A stretch of 64,000 nucleotides of DNA from Streptomyces huasconensis (GTDB lineage: Bacteria; Actinomycetota; Actinomycetes; Streptomycetales; Streptomycetaceae), in the NCBI GenBank assembly GCA_004010275.1, contig RBWT01000006.1, forward strand, positions 1-64,000, read 5' to 3'. The notes under the pieces are model-generated. The model made no database searches. It was not told where the DNA came from and saw nothing but the letters and a program-made list of their open reading frames with translations. Position 1 is the first letter of the stretch. Each line of letters opens with the position of its first letter. Positions 10,447 to 19,497 of this stretch are shown piece by piece. The position numbers and the translations under genes are program-made.

Positions 10447-11204
10447 ATGCGGGAGGCGCGATTCGATGCGCGGGGGAGCCGTGTGCGATGGACGGCGAGC
10501 AGCGGGACCGAGCCGGCGAGGGTGTACGTGCACGGCCTCGGCGCCGCGTCGACCGTCTATCACGCACACATCGCGGCCAAGCCCGAACTGGTCGGACGCC
10601 GTCGCTGTTCGTGGACCTTCCGGGACACGGCATCAGCGACCGGCCTGCCGACTTCGGCTACACACTGGAGGATCACGCACAGGCGCTGGCTGCGGCTCTC
10701 GACGAGGCCCAGGTGACGGACGCGGAGATCGTCGGGCACAGCATGGGCGGGTCCGTCGCCATCGTGCTCGCCTACCGGCGGCCCGACTTGGTGTCGCGCC
10801 TGGTCGTCACCGAAGCCAACCTGGACCCGAACCCGCCGCTGACGGCTGGGAGCAGCGGTATCGCTGCCTACGGAGAAGAGGATTTCGTGGAGGGGGGCGG
10901 CCACGCGCGCGTGCTGGAGAAAGTGGGGCCTACATGGGCAGCCACCATGCGGCTCACCGACCCGAGGGCCCTGCATCGAAGCGCGATCGGTCTCATGGCG
11001 GGGACACGGCCCACGATGCGCCACATGCTGATGGCGCTCTCCGTGGACCGCGTGTACCTGCAGGGCGCGTCGAGCGGTGAACTCCTGGGGCAGGACGCGC
11101 TGATCTCTTCCGGCGTGCGGGTGGTAACCGTGCCGGGTGCGGGGCACAACGTCATGTTTGACAACGCCGACGCGTTCGCCGGAGAGGTCGCGGGGCGACG
11201 ATGA
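10447..11204 (+). CDS. Alpha/beta hydrolase (one frameshift)
   Basis: About 252 residues after repair. It has the oxyanion region VYVHGLGAAS, the FVDLPGHGIS loop, the nucleophile elbow GHSMGGS (catalytic Ser), and a C-terminal catalytic His in VPGAGHNVMFDNAD. The frame breaks near 10598; adding one G (cgccgtcg to cgccggtcg) joins PELVGRR to SLFVDLPGHG. The ATG at 10447 has an upstream GAGG and gives a normal N-terminus. The substrate is unknown. It is divergent from padR and probably under its control. It ends 26 bp from the convergent methyltransferase gene. Confidence 0.8.
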
Positions 11205-11230
11205 CCGTCGGCTTGAAGGCTCGGGATCGG

Positions 11231-11830
11231 TCAGCCCTCGCGTACGGCCAGAGCGAGGAAGCGGGCATCTTCGTCGACGTACGACGTCATGTGCCAGCCC
11301 GAACCGGCAAAGAGAGGACCGAGGTTGGCCTCCGCCCTCAGGTCATCCGGCGTGATCCGACGTCCCTGCCGGGCGGCGAGTGCCGCCCGGCCGATCGGGT
11401 GGAAGAGGGCGAGCAGCCCTCCAGGGCGCACCACCCGCCTCAACTCCCGCAAGTTCTCCGCCGGGTGCGGCAGGTGCGCGATGAGCCCGGCGCCGAAGAC
11501 GGCATCAAGGGACTCGGTCAGCAGCGGCAGCCGTGCCACGTCGGCGAGGAGGAGTTGACCGGCGCGATCCCTGCCCGCTTCCCTCGCGGCCCTCAACATC
11601 GCGGGCGTCAGATCCGCGCCGAGCACGACTCCTGACGTCCCCACGGCGCCCCTGAGAGCCGGGAGGGCGCGCCCAGTGCCGCAGCCCGCATCGAGTACCC
11701 GAGAGCCGGGGCGCAGCCCGAGTTCATCCACGGCAGCTTGGTAGGCGGGCCCGTCGTCGGGGAACCGGGAGTCCCAGTCGGCCGCGCGGGCCGTGAAGAA
11801 GGCCTGGACCTGCGTGTGGTCGTTGCTCAT
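11231..11830 (-). CDS. Class I SAM-dependent methyltransferase
   Basis: Protein of 199 residues. The SAM-binding motif I is VLDAGCGTGRALPAL; the acidic motif II is VLGADLTPAMLRAA; the motif around LLLADVARLPLLTESLDAVFGAGLIAHL fits post-I and motif III; and LRELRRVVRPGGLLALFHP is the usual motif IV/V region. It looks like the UbiE/Methyltransf_11 type acting on a small molecule; the substrate is unknown. The start at 11830 (MSNDHTQ) is chosen by family length; the ATG at 11839 is also in frame. It stands downstream of the PPOX gene, behind a strong terminator, so it probably has its own promoter. Confidence 0.85.
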   Translation of the reverse strand: MSNDHTQVQAFFTARAADWDSRFPDDGPAYQAAVDELGLRPGSRVLDAGCGTGRALPALRGAVGTSGVVLGADLTPAMLRAAREAGRDRAGQLLLADVARLPLLTESLDAVFGAGLIAHLPHPAENLRELRRVVRPGGLLALFHPIGRAALAARQGRRITPDDLRAEANLGPLFAGSGWHMTSYVDEDARFLALAVREG

Positions 11831-11970
11831 ACGCCCCATGATTCCGCAAGAAGCGCACGCGCGCCGGGAGCACTCGTTCGGGCGTGACGCATCCGCACTG
11901 CGGTATCTGACACAGAGGACTCCGCGCGCCGCTGCATCGAGCGCGCAGAGAAGGTACCGATGCGTCTGGC

Positions 11971-12010
11971 CGAGCCCACCGGGTGGCGCGCGCACCACCC
12001 GGTGGGCTCG
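11971..12010 (-). terminator. Strong intrinsic terminator hairpin
   Basis: A perfect 16-bp stem (cgagcccaccgggtgg at 11971-11986 and its complement at 11995-12010) with an 8-nt loop. It begins 17 bases after the stop of the PPOX gene. There is no long U tract, as is usual in Streptomyces. Confidence 0.85.
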
Positions 12011-12027
12011 ACTCCGCGGGCCGGCGC

Positions 12028-12456
12028 TCAGTCGGAGACCGCGGCGTACGCGAGCACCTTGTCGATTTTCACGCGCACCAGGAGTTCGCCGGGCACGCCG
12101 TTCCGCTGGCCGAACTCCTCGGCCCGGTCCTCGCCCATGTAGCGGGCGCCGAGCCGGGCAGCCCAATGGCGGACCTGGTCGACATCCTCGATCAGTGCAG
12201 CGTGGCCCTGCAGGACAACGAAGGCGAAGGGCGGCTGATCGTCGTCCACACACAGGGCCACGCGTCCGTCGCGTGCGAGGTTCCGGCCCTTCACCGTCTC
12301 CTTGCCGGTGTTGAACACCAGATCGTCCCCATCGAGCAGAAACCAGATCGGGGCGATGTGCGGGCTGCCGTCCGCCCGGACGGTCGAGAGCTTGCCGGTC
12401 CGTGTGCCGTGCGAGACGAAAGCCCGCCACTGGTCATCGGTCATCTTCTGTGCCAT
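12028..12456 (-). CDS. PPOX-class F420-dependent oxidoreductase
   Basis: Protein of 142 residues, the usual size for a single split-barrel flavin/deazaflavin-binding domain. Family features seen are KLSTVRADGSPHIAPIWFLLDG near the N-terminus, LVFNTGKETVKGRNLARD, and VALCVDDDQPPFAFVVLQGHA. In actinobacteria, members with this layout bind F420 and reduce enones, quinones or other xenobiotics. The natural substrate here is unknown. It is monocistronic, followed by a strong terminator. The frame is intact. Confidence 0.88.
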   Translation of the reverse strand: MAQKMTDDQWRAFVSHGTRTGKLSTVRADGSPHIAPIWFLLDGDDLVFNTGKETVKGRNLARDGRVALCVDDDQPPFAFVVLQGHAALIEDVDQVRHWAARLGARYMGEDRAEEFGQRNGVPGELLVRVKIDKVLAYAAVSD

Positions 12457-12548
12457 GTCCCCATCATGCTTGCCCGGGGGCCGCTCGTCGGGAAGGCTGG
12501 CAGGTCAGATCCTCCAGCCAGGGGGAGTGAACACGGGGAGACAGGACC

Positions 12549-12962
12549 ATGGGGCAGAGCACGGGGCTGGGCTGGCTGCTGGACGACCTGACGCAGCGGA
12601 TGGAACACGTACGGCATGCGCTGGTGCTGTCCAACGACGGCCTGGTGACGGCCGCGAGTTCGGATCTGAAGCGTGAGGACGCGGAGCATCTCGCCGCGGT
12701 CTCTTCAGGACTGCACAGCCTTGCCAAGGGATCGGGGCGTCACTTCCGCGCCGGCAACGTACGACAGACGATGATCGAGTTCGACGACGCCGTCCTCTTC
12801 GTCACCGCGGCGGGCGATGGCAGCTGCCTGTGCGTCCTGAGCGCCGCGGAAGCCGACATCGGCCAGGTCGCCTACGAGATGACGCTGCTCGTGAACCGCG
12901 TCGGCGAGCACTTGGGCGTCGGAGCCCGGCAACCGGAACGCACGCCGATCGTAGACCTCTGA
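12549..12962 (+). CDS. Roadblock/LC7 domain protein
   Basis: Protein of 137 residues: LGWLLDDLTQRMEHVRHALVLSNDGLVTAAS followed by DAEHLAAVSSGLHSLA and FVTAAGDGSCLCVLSAAEADIGQVAYEM, the order of elements of a roadblock domain as in CvnB of Streptomyces conservons. In conservons, CvnB works with a sensor kinase (CvnA), CvnC and a GTPase (CvnD), but none of these is next to it, so it is an orphan. It may bind a small GTPase such as an MglA-like protein encoded elsewhere. Confidence 0.85.
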   Translation: MGQSTGLGWLLDDLTQRMEHVRHALVLSNDGLVTAASSDLKREDAEHLAAVSSGLHSLAKGSGRHFRAGNVRQTMIEFDDAVLFVTAAGDGSCLCVLSAAEADIGQVAYEMTLLVNRVGEHLGVGARQPERTPIVDL

Positions 12963-12989
12963 CCAGCACTGACGCTGCCACGACAAGAG

Positions 12990-12998
12990 TTATCCACA
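12990..12998. other. DnaA-box-like nonamer
   Basis: A single TTATCCACA, the classical DnaA-box sequence (Streptomyces boxes are more often TTGTCCACA), lying about 75 bases upstream of the DUF6397-like gene. It stands alone, so it is not an origin. It could titrate DnaA or regulate the gene, or be chance. Confidence 0.35.
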
Positions 12999-13072
12999 GG
13001 CCCAGCGAGGATCGCGGTGGTCGGGCTACGGTTTTTCCCGAGAGCAAGCACGCCTCACGGGGGAGAACCACC

Positions 13073-14014
13073 ATGACAAGTGACACCATCATGCAGACGA
13101 CCACCGCGGCGGCCGTCCGGCCATCGATGACGCAGAGCAGTGCCGCCAGGGAACTGGGCCTGAAACGCGGCGAGTTCGATCTAGCGGTGATGCTGGGGCA
13201 CATCCGCACCGTCGGTGACGGCAACGGCGGCCAGCGCCGCGTGGCGCGTGAGGAGATCGACCGCGTGCGCGGAAGTGAAGGCTTCCCTGAGTCATTGCGC
13301 AAGGTCGTCAGAGCCGTGGGGACCACAGAGGGCGCGGAGCTCATGGGCATCAGCCCCGCCCGCTTCACCCGGCTCGCCCGAGCCGGTGCGCTGACGCCGG
13401 CGAAATTTTATCTCAACCGGTACAGGGCCGTCGTATGGCTCTATCTCTCCGAAGAACTGCGGCAGTTCGCCGAGATCGAGGCCAACGTCGGCCTCCTCAC
13501 GGGACGCATGCCGGGAGCGATGCGCGCACGACTGGAGGAAGGCCAGGACCTGAGGGCGCGCAACTGGCGGGGCCGGTACGCGGACTCCCTGCTGCGCCAG
13601 TGCGAGGACCCATGGGAGCGCGCCGCCGCCATGGCTTCGCTGCTCGACCCGCTGCAGACCGCCGAAATCATCAGGGACCCGTACGAACGCGCATACCTCA
13701 ACCGGCTCAAGCCCGCGCCGCGCGCCCACGGAGCGCCGGACTCGCCCGTGGCGCGAATCGTCGAACGGATCACCACCGCGGACGACCCGGACGAGATCCG
13801 CTGGCTGCGCTCCAGCCTGCTGATCGGCTTGGTCCAGGCACGCGCACAGCGCCCGGCGCCCCGACCCGCGGAGCGCCCCATGCCCTCGCCGGTCCCTGAA
13901 CGGACACATCCGACCGCGGAGCCCGAACGCCCGAAGGACACGGAGGCGGTGATCGACGCCTCCGTACGGGAGCCGCGGGGCCTGCGGAAATGGCTGCGCC
14001 GCAGGCGGGCATAG
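13073..14014 (+). CDS. DUF6397-like protein with helix-turn-helix-like N-terminus
   Basis: Protein of 313 residues. The ATG at 13073 has GGGGGAG upstream. The N-terminal third looks like two repeated DNA-binding-type units: SSAARELGLKRGEFDLAVML with GQRRVAREEIDRV, then GAELMGISPARFTRLARAG. The middle is helical and charged, and the last about 60 residues are Pro/Glu-rich ending in a basic tail (KWLRRRRA). I recall this layout as a Streptomyces family named DUF6397, without known function. A regulatory or nucleoid role is inference from the HTH-like segments only. Confidence 0.65.
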   Translation: MTSDTIMQTTTAAAVRPSMTQSSAARELGLKRGEFDLAVMLGHIRTVGDGNGGQRRVAREEIDRVRGSEGFPESLRKVVRAVGTTEGAELMGISPARFTRLARAGALTPAKFYLNRYRAVVWLYLSEELRQFAEIEANVGLLTGRMPGAMRARLEEGQDLRARNWRGRYADSLLRQCEDPWERAAAMASLLDPLQTAEIIRDPYERAYLNRLKPAPRAHGAPDSPVARIVERITTADDPDEIRWLRSSLLIGLVQARAQRPAPRPAERPMPSPVPERTHPTAEPERPKDTEAVIDASVREPRGLRKWLRRRRA

Positions 14015-14046
14015 GCCGGGGCCCCACGCCACCCGTATCGGTGCCG

Positions 14047-14556
14047 CTACATCGTGGCATGGAGGTCTTTGGCGTACTCCTCGATGGCCGGTCGGTAGCC
14101 GGCGATCTCAGGGTCGTTGGTAGTGGCGGCCAGCAGCGTCAGGAGCAACTCCATCGCGTCGTGGGTCCGGCCTGTGTTGTACAGCGCCATGGCCAAGAAC
14201 GTCTTGAGTCCGCCGTCGTCGGGGAACTCGGCCGCCGCACCACTGAGCGTGGCGACCGCTTCCTCATAGCGGCCAAGAATCCTGTAGGTGCTGCCCAGAC
14301 CCAGGAGTGCTCCCCGGCGGTCGTCGTCGGAAAGACCCTTTCCGGCGAGCGCGCTCTCGTAGTAGGGGACTGCTTCGGCCTCCAGGCCCAACGTGTCGTG
14401 GACCCACGCGGTCTGGTACGCCACCTCCGCGTCCTGAGGCCACCGTGCCGAGAGGGCGACCAGTCGCTCCCGCGCTTCCTCTCTTCGGCCTGCCTCGCGC
14501 AGTCGGACTGCCTCGGCAAGCAACCCATCCCTGTCCTCAGCCGTGTTCTCGCTCAA
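14047..14556 (-). CDS. Tetratricopeptide repeat protein
   Basis: About 169 residues from a TTG at 14556 that has GAGGGGG 8 bases upstream; the longer upstream frame has no better start. TPR-like helices are visible: LLAEAVRLREAGRREEARERL, then VAYQTAWVHDTLGLEAEAVPYYESAL, LLGLGSTYRILGRYEEAVATL, and TFLAMALYNTGRTHDAMELL. It is probably cytoplasmic, since there is no signal. TPR proteins mediate protein contacts; the partner is unknown. Confidence 0.8.
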   Translation of the reverse strand: MSENTAEDRDGLLAEAVRLREAGRREEARERLVALSARWPQDAEVAYQTAWVHDTLGLEAEAVPYYESALAGKGLSDDDRRGALLGLGSTYRILGRYEEAVATLSGAAAEFPDDGGLKTFLAMALYNTGRTHDAMELLLTLLAATTNDPEIAGYRPAIEEYAKDLHATM

Positions 14557-14697
14557 CTGCCCATCCCCCTCGTCACTTTGACCACATTCCAGGCCGGAGC
14601 TTTCTCGGGCCCACTTCGAAACACCCTGATCCTGTTCTGAACGGAGGCGCAGATGCTCGACCTGGCCCGCTCTCGCTCCAGGCACGCCCGGCGTGCT

Positions 14698-15891
14698 TCA
14701 ACAGGCCAGTTCCTCTTCGAGCCACGTGCGGCCACGCGTGCGTGCGGTGAGTCGTACCCCACCCAGGCGCGCGGCAAGACGCTCCGCCTCGACCTGCACA
14801 GCACTTCGCGCATCCGCTCCGACATCCTCCAGGAACCTGCACACGATCTCACCCCGGCTGTCCTGGGCCCACCCTCCGACGATGCGACCGTTCCACCACA
14901 GAGACGGTCCGATGTTGCCGTTTCTGTCGAACAGGTGGGGGCCGTGATCGCCGAGGAACCAACCCCGGCTCTGCCAACCCATCGGAGTCGAGTCCAGCGC
15001 CGGCAGCAGGGCTGCCCACGGCTCCGGTGGAGGGGTTTCGTCCACGTCGTCAGGCAGCAGCAGCCCGGCCGCCCCGTCCAAGTCGACCTCGACAGGGCGC
15101 AGCTCCGTCAGCGCCCGCTTCGTCTGGGTCTTGGTCCACCCGGTCCACCAGCGCAGATCATCCGCGGTGGCCGGACCGAACGTTCGCAACCAGCGCCGGG
15201 CCAGTTCGGTCTGGGCGTCCTGGGCGTCCCAGTCGGCGAGCCCGCCAGGGAACCAGTCCGTCAGCGGGGCCCAGCGGTACTGGTGAGAGGTCCACGTGCC
15301 GCGGGGGCGCCCACGTACGACATGGCCCTCGGCAGCGAGCAGCAGAAGGAGCCTGCTGGCCAGTTTCTGCCGGCCCTCGTAGCTCTTGCCGCGGGCCATC
15401 ACCAGCTCCGTGCTCAGGCGTGGGTCGTCGCTCGCCAGCTCGGCCGCCGTTGCCTCGCCGCGTTCCTTGAGGGCTCGCAGAGCGGCCTCCTCGGCTTCCG
15501 CCAGCCACGCCGCCACCTCGCCCGCGTCTTCGGCGACGCCGGTCTCCGAGAGCATCCCGAGAAGGAGGCGGCGCTCCCGGGCGGCCACCGCGCGGGAACA
15601 CGCGGCCTGCAGGACGGGAGCGACGTCCAGAGACGTCACGAAGACCGTGCGACGCATACCCATCAACCGGATCAACGACCGGTCCGCATAGAGCGCCCGC
15701 TCCACGTCCGCCACCCGCCCGTCCCGCATACGGGCCCAGGCACCTACGTAGACCGACGACGGGTCCGTGCCGTGCAGTGCCAGCAGAGAGCGTGCCACCT
15801 CGGTCGGATCGTCCGCCCTGGTCTCGGCTGTCAACCGATGACGAAGCGCGAGCCGTGCCCGCCGCTCGGCCACACCTATGTGTCGCACCAC
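14698..15891 (-). CDS. Winged-helix DNA-binding domain protein (YcaQ/AlkZ-like family)
   Basis: Protein of 397 residues matching the winged-helix family of actinobacterial proteins related to DUF1006/YcaQ: RRARLALRHRL at the start, ARSLLALHGTDPSSVYVGAWAR, LYADRSLIRLMGMRRTVFV, then RWLRTFGPATADDLRWWTGW and GWFLGDHGPHLFDRNGN. Some relatives (AlkX/AlkZ-type) are DNA glycosylases that unhook interstrand cross-links; whether this one does is not decidable here. The start is one of two adjacent GTG codons (15891 or 15888) after GGGAGGC. It lies 22 bp downstream of the thioesterase gene, probably in one operon. Confidence 0.8.
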   Translation of the reverse strand: MVRHIGVAERRARLALRHRLTAETRADDPTEVARSLLALHGTDPSSVYVGAWARMRDGRVADVERALYADRSLIRLMGMRRTVFVTSLDVAPVLQAACSRAVAARERRLLLGMLSETGVAEDAGEVAAWLAEAEEAALRALKERGEATAAELASDDPRLSTELVMARGKSYEGRQKLASRLLLLLAAEGHVVRGRPRGTWTSHQYRWAPLTDWFPGGLADWDAQDAQTELARRWLRTFGPATADDLRWWTGWTKTQTKRALTELRPVEVDLDGAAGLLLPDDVDETPPPEPWAALLPALDSTPMGWQSRGWFLGDHGPHLFDRNGNIGPSLWWNGRIVGGWAQDSRGEIVCRFLEDVGADARSAVQVEAERLAARLGGVRLTARTRGRTWLEEELAC

Positions 15892-15913
15892 GCCTCCCGC
15901 AAGGGCCCCCTGC

Positions 15914-16816
15914 TCAGACCTCTGGTGTCGGGCTGTCCATGTGGCGCTCCCCGTACGGGCGGAACAGCCCCTCCTGGACGACCGACACCAGGAGCCGGCC
16001 TTCGGTGTCGTAGATACGGCCCCGGGCGAGACCGCGGCCCCCCGTCACGATGGGGGACTCCTGGTCGTACAGGAACCACTCGTCGGCGCGGAAGGGGCGG
16101 TGGAACCACATGGCGTGGTCGAGCGAGGCCATGTCGAAGCCTCGGGGGCCCCAGAGGGGCTCCACCGGGATACGCACGGCGTCGAGGAGCGTCATGTCGC
16201 TCGCGTAGGTGAGTGCGCAGGTGTGCACGAGCGGATCGTCACCCAGCGGGCCGACGGCGCGCATCCACACCGCGCTGCGCGGCTCCGCGTCCTTGATCTC
16301 CTCGGCGGTCCAACGCAGCCGGTCCACATAACGGATGTCGAAGGGCTGGCGCCGGGCCATGCGCTCCAGCTGCTCCGGGAGCGCGCCGAGGTGCTGCTTG
16401 ATCTCCTCGGCGACCGTCGGAAGCGACTCGGGGGCGGGAGCCGTGATGCGTGGCGGCAGCTGGTGTTCGAAGGCGCCCTGCTCGGGCTGATGGAAGGAGG
16501 CGGTGAGGTTGAAGATGGTGCGGCCCTGCTGGACGGCGGTGACGCGGCGCGTGGTGAAGGAGCGCCCGTCCCTGACCCGCTCGACCTGGTACACGATGGG
16601 CACGCCCGGGCGGCCCGGACGGAGGAAGTACGCATGCAGGGAGTGCACCGGGCGGTCGCCCTCGGTGGTGCGGCCCGCTGCCACCAGGGCCTGTCCGGCG
16701 ACCTGCCCGCCGAACACCCGCTGGAGGGACTCCTGGGGGCTGCGGCCCCGGAAGATGTTGACCTCGATCTGCTCCAGGTCCAGCAGATCGACCAGCCGGT
16801 CGGCGGGGTTGTTCAT
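15914..16816 (-). CDS. tesB: Acyl-CoA thioesterase II
   Basis: Protein of 300 residues, the normal length of a double-hotdog TesB. Recognised motifs are QVFGG-type RVFGGQVAGQALVAAGRT, LHAYFLRPGRPGVPIVYQVERVRDG, RRVTAVQQGRTIF in the first domain, and MASLDHAMWFHRPFRADEWFLY (with the catalytic Asp) in the second. It hydrolyses medium- and long-chain acyl-CoA. It begins 46 bp after the HelY-like helicase stop and is probably cotranscribed with that gene and the winged-helix gene. The frame is intact. Confidence 0.93.
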   Translation of the reverse strand: MNNPADRLVDLLDLEQIEVNIFRGRSPQESLQRVFGGQVAGQALVAAGRTTEGDRPVHSLHAYFLRPGRPGVPIVYQVERVRDGRSFTTRRVTAVQQGRTIFNLTASFHQPEQGAFEHQLPPRITAPAPESLPTVAEEIKQHLGALPEQLERMARRQPFDIRYVDRLRWTAEEIKDAEPRSAVWMRAVGPLGDDPLVHTCALTYASDMTLLDAVRIPVEPLWGPRGFDMASLDHAMWFHRPFRADEWFLYDQESPIVTGGRGLARGRIYDTEGRLLVSVVQEGLFRPYGERHMDSPTPEV

Positions 16817-16862
16817 GACAGTTCCTCGACTCCTGTCCGGGACGCGTGGCTCCTACGGGCGG

Positions 16863-19376
16863 TCAGAGCTGGCCGACGTCCGTGACCCGGACGACGGCGC
16901 GGCCCTCCTCATCGGAGGCCGCGAGATCGACCTCCGCGCTGATGCCCCAGTCATGGTCGCCGTTCGGGTCGGCGAACGTCTGCCGGACGCGCCACAGACC
17001 GTGCTCCGGGTCCTCCTCGATGCGCAACAGCTTGGGGCCACGCGCGTCGGGGCCGGTCCCGAGATCCTCGTACTCGTCCCAGTACTTGTCCATGGCCTCA
17101 CCCCAAGCGTCCGCGTCCCAGCCGGATTCGCCATCCAGTTCGCCCAGCTCCTCGACGTGATCGAGGGCGGCCAGCTCGACCCTGCGGAACAGCGCGTTGC
17201 GTACCAGGACACGGAAGGCGCGGGCGTTGGCAGTGACCGGCTTGACCTGGTCGGCCTTCTCCTGAGCCTCCTCGGCCGTCATGACCTCGGGGTTGGCCAG
17301 CTGCTCCCACTCGTCGAGGAGGCTGGAGTCGACCTGGCGGACCATCTCACCGAGCCAGGCGATCAGATCCTCCAGGTCTTCGGACTTCAGGTCGTCCGGG
17401 ATGGTGTGCTCCAGCGCCTTGTACGCGCTCGCGAGGTAGCGCAGCACGATGCCCTCGGTGCGGGCGAGCTCGTAGAAGGACGTGAACTCGGTGAAGGACA
17501 GGGCCCGTTCGTACATGTCACGGATGACGGACTTCGGCGAGAGCGGGTGATCGCCGACCCACGGGTGACTGGTGCGGTACGTGTTGTAGGCGTGGAAGAG
17601 CAGCTCCTCCAAGGGCTTCGGGTACGTGATGTCCTGGAGCCGCTCCATCCGCTCCTCGTACTCGACACCGTCCGCCTTCATCAGCGCCACGGCCTCGCCG
17701 CGTGCCTTGTTCTGCTGGGCCGCGAGGATCTGACGCGGGTCATCGAGGGTGGATTCGACGACGGACACCATGTCGAGGGCGTACGACGGGGACTCGGGGT
17801 CGAGCACTTCGAAGGCGGCGAGGGCGAACGTCGACAGCGGCTGATTGAGCGCGAAGTCCTGCTGGAGGTCGACCGTCAGGCGCACGATGCGGCCGGTTGC
17901 GTCCGGCTCGTCGAGCTTCTCCACGACGCCGCCGGCGAGGAGCGAGCGGTAGATCGCGATGGCCCGGCGAATGTGCCGGAGCTGCTGCCTGCGCGGCTCG
18001 TGGTTGTCCTCAAGGAGGTGACGCATCGCCTTGAAGGCGTTGCCGGGGCGAGCGATCACGGAGAGCAACATCGTGTGCGTGACCCGGAAGCGGGACGTCA
18101 GCGGCTCGGGCTCGGAGGCGATGAGCTTCTCGAAGGTGTTCTCGGTCCAGCCGACGAAGCCCTCGGGAGCCTTCTTGCGGACCACCTTGCGACGCTTCTT
18201 CGCGTCGTCGCCCGCCTTGGCGAGCGCCTTCTCGTTCTCGATGACGTGTTCGGGCGCCTGGGCGACCACCAAGCCGGCGGTGTCGAAGCCCGCGCGCCCG
18301 GCTCGTCCGGCGATCTGATGGAACTCTCGCGCGCGCAGCGTGCGGACGCGGTTGCCGTCGTACTTGGTGAGCGCGGTGAAGAGCACGGTACGGATCGGGA
18401 CATTGACGCCGACGCCGAGGGTGTCCGTGCCGCAGATGACCTTGAGCAGACCCGCCTGCGCGAGCTTCTCCACCAGGCGTCGGTACTTCGGCAGCATGCC
18501 GGCGTGGTGCACGCCGATACCGTGGCGCACGTAGCGCGAGAGGTTGCGGCCGAACTTGGTGGTGAAGCGGAAGTTGCCGATCAGCTCGGCGATCTTGTCC
18601 TTCTCCTCGCGCGTGCACATGTTGATGCTCATCAGCGACTGTGCCCGCTCGACGGCCTGGGCCTGCGTGAAGTGAACGATGTAGACCGGCGCCTGCTTGG
18701 TCTCGAGCAGTTCGGTGATCGTCTCGGTGATCGGCGTCAGCCGGTACTCATAGGAGAGCGGGACAGGGCGCGTCGCGGAGCGCACCACCGAGGTGGGTCG
18801 GCCCGTGCGGCGGGTCAGATCCTTCTCGAACATGCTGACGTCGCCGAGCGTCGCCGACATGAGGACGAACTGAGCCTGGGGCAGTTCCAGCAAGGGGATC
18901 TGCCAGGCCCAGCCGCGGTCCGGCTCGGCGTAGAAGTGGAACTCGTCCATCACGACCTGGCCGACATCGGCGTCCTTGCCGTCCCGCAGCGCGATCGAGG
19001 CGAGCACCTCGGCGGTGCAGCAGATGACGGGGGCGTCGGCATTGACCGACGCGTCGCCCGTCAGCATGCCGACGTTCTCGGTGCCGAAGAGCTTGCAGAG
19101 GTCGAAGAACTTCTCCGAGACCAGTGCCTTGATGGGCGCCGTGTAGAAGGTCACCTTGTCCTGGGCGAGGGCCGTGAAGTGAGCGGCCGCCGCCACCAGG
19201 CTCTTGCCGGAGCCGGTAGGCGTGGACAAGATCACGTTCGCCCCGGAGACCACCTCGATCAGCGCCTCCTCCTGGGCCGGGTAGAGAGTGATCCCCTGAT
19301 CCTCGGCCCACGACGAGAAGGCTTCGAAGAGGGCATCGGGGTCGGCATCCGGCGGCAGCTGATCAATAAGGGTCAC
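16863..19376 (-). CDS. Ski2/HelY-like DEAD/DEAH-box RNA helicase
   Basis: Protein of 837 residues from the GTG at 19376 (TLIDQLPPDADPDALFEAF). Motifs in order: Q-like YPAQEEALIEV, Walker A TPTGSGKS, PIKALVSEKFF (Ia), box II VMDEFHFY (DEFH variant), LMSATLGD (III), IHFTQAQAVE, GVHHAGMLPKYRRLVEKL, and box VI QIAGRAGRAGFD. This is the actinobacterial HelY/Ski2 type, with RNA unwinding proposed. A longer upstream frame to 19715 is rejected because it lacks conserved sequence and a binding site. It is the first gene of a likely helicase-tesB-winged-helix operon, divergent from the YdjM-like gene. Confidence 0.9.
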   Translation of the reverse strand: MTLIDQLPPDADPDALFEAFSSWAEDQGITLYPAQEEALIEVVSGANVILSTPTGSGKSLVAAAAHFTALAQDKVTFYTAPIKALVSEKFFDLCKLFGTENVGMLTGDASVNADAPVICCTAEVLASIALRDGKDADVGQVVMDEFHFYAEPDRGWAWQIPLLELPQAQFVLMSATLGDVSMFEKDLTRRTGRPTSVVRSATRPVPLSYEYRLTPITETITELLETKQAPVYIVHFTQAQAVERAQSLMSINMCTREEKDKIAELIGNFRFTTKFGRNLSRYVRHGIGVHHAGMLPKYRRLVEKLAQAGLLKVICGTDTLGVGVNVPIRTVLFTALTKYDGNRVRTLRAREFHQIAGRAGRAGFDTAGLVVAQAPEHVIENEKALAKAGDDAKKRRKVVRKKAPEGFVGWTENTFEKLIASEPEPLTSRFRVTHTMLLSVIARPGNAFKAMRHLLEDNHEPRRQQLRHIRRAIAIYRSLLAGGVVEKLDEPDATGRIVRLTVDLQQDFALNQPLSTFALAAFEVLDPESPSYALDMVSVVESTLDDPRQILAAQQNKARGEAVALMKADGVEYEERMERLQDITYPKPLEELLFHAYNTYRTSHPWVGDHPLSPKSVIRDMYERALSFTEFTSFYELARTEGIVLRYLASAYKALEHTIPDDLKSEDLEDLIAWLGEMVRQVDSSLLDEWEQLANPEVMTAEEAQEKADQVKPVTANARAFRVLVRNALFRRVELAALDHVEELGELDGESGWDADAWGEAMDKYWDEYEDLGTGPDARGPKLLRIEEDPEHGLWRVRQTFADPNGDHDWGISAEVDLAASDEEGRAVVRVTDVGQL

Positions 19377-19497
19377 ACCCCCATCTTGCCTTCCTTCGCA
19401 CCCGATCACGGAACCGGAGGCCTCGACGAAGATCACGAACGCTACGCTGTGTCGCCAACGGGGCGTCAGAACGATCGAAATGGGGCGGGCGACAGCG

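Noticed and set aside
12549..14014. A conservon (cvnABCD)
   Set aside because: Only a roadblock protein is present; no CvnA kinase, CvnC or CvnD GTPase is adjacent.
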